A stretch of 64,000 bases of DNA. It comes from Aedes albopictus. Lineage: Eukaryota > Arthropoda > Insecta > Diptera > Culicidae. Positions 63,786 to 64,000 of this stretch are shown here, piece by piece. The stretch is from NCBI RefSeq assembly GCF_035046485.1, contig NC_085136.1, positions 160,081,963-160,145,962 of the forward strand, written 5' to 3'. The first letter of the stretch is position 1; every line of letters starts with the position of its first letter. The position numbers were made by a program, and so were the translations under genes. A model generated the notes under the pieces. That model saw only the letters and a list, made by a program, of their open reading frames with translations. It ran no database searches and was not told the DNA's origin.

Positions 63786-64000
63786 TGACATGGTTGCCAG
63801 AAGAGGATACATTCGTTTTCGAAGGACTTTTCAAGCCGGAAATTCTACTATCGCTGAATAACTGCTCCACTCCAACAAAAAGGGAACTACTTCGTATTGT
63901 TATGAGCATTTTTGACCCACTTGGACTTATAGCGATAATTGTCATCCACGGGAAAATTTTAATACAGAACGTATGGCGATCTGGAACGGCGTGGGATCAA
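63771..64000 (+). pseudogene. pol: BEL/Pao post-RT linker, partial
   Basis: A +1 frame from about 63771 reads VTWLPEEDTFVFEGLF, TPTKRELLRIVMSIFDPLGL and HGKILIQNVWRSGTAWDQ to the window edge. This is the conserved segment between RT and the RNase H-like region in BEL/Pao pol. Its frame differs from the RT frame, so a fourth or later frame break lies near 63770. Confidence 0.75.

Larger units (their letters stand above)
58373..64000 (+). mobile_element. BEL/Pao retrotransposon, inactivated, partial at right edge
   Basis: Possible LTR, PHD-type finger, coiled coil, gag with zinc knuckles, protease, RT, and the start of the post-RT linker, all on the plus strand. It is disabled by a 1.45-kb insertion (58920-60370), at least four frame changes (about 60665, the C7 tract at 61112-61118, about 62250, about 63770) and a TGA at 62979. 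RNase H, integrase and the 3' LTR would be beyond the window. Confidence 0.8.

Overview
This window looks like a transposon-saturated, gene-poor piece of a mosquito genome, most likely Aedes. The grounds are several copies of an Aedes-type tRNA-derived SINE (Feilai-like, ending in a TTC/GAA repeat), many nested short inverted-repeat elements, relics of an R1/LOA-type and an RTE-like LINE family, and Ty3/gypsy and BEL/Pao LTR elements. I recognise no convincing host protein-coding gene or functional RNA gene. Species and family names are from memory and were not checked by a search.

Layout. 1-5648 (minus): the 5' part of a Ty3/gypsy retrotransposon with an uninterrupted gag, an uninterrupted pol (protease, RT, RNase H) running off the left edge, and a textbook -1 frameshift heptamer joining them. 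5649-10300: two decayed R1/LOA-type copies in opposite orientations. 10560-14860: an RTE-like fragment split by a 3.4-kb foldback element that itself holds smaller MITEs. 15362-25260: Feilai-like SINE, more R1-type relics mined with SINE, MITE and TA-flanked insertions. 25260-31000: the best-preserved R1-type copy (ORF1, endonuclease, part of RT, C-terminal Cys/His region, 3' UTR), internally deleted and apparently with altered catalytic residues. 31700-38690: SINEs, a long-armed hairpin, a TTAA-flanked MITE. 38690-44630: AT-rich sequence, a minus-strand RTE-like fragment containing a MITE within a MITE, and a tandem duplication.

46758-56140 is the most layered part. A minus-strand BEL/Pao pol relic appears to be split by about 8 kb of insertions: a TA-flanked terminal-inverted-repeat element (holding a CAGA-tailed retroposon and a 0.93-kb mariner-like hairpin), then a CCTGAAACGCC minisatellite that is itself interrupted at a TTAA by a 4.07-kb piggyBac-like element. 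The interior of that element consists largely of two oppositely oriented arrays of one ~152-bp satellite monomer, and one array has been hit by a second mariner-like hairpin. I regard this satellite-carrying element as the most interesting object here.

58373-64000 (plus) is a second, inactivated BEL/Pao element: possible LTR, a gag starting with a PHD-type zinc finger cut in two by a 1.45-kb element, then gag, protease and RT in broken frames, running off the right edge.

Nothing here acts as an operon or pathway. The relationships are insertional: which element sits inside which gives a relative chronology, and the many long inverted repeats are potential double-stranded RNA and small-RNA sources. 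Boundaries of decayed elements are approximate (tens of bases); boundaries with terminal repeats plus target duplications are given to the base.
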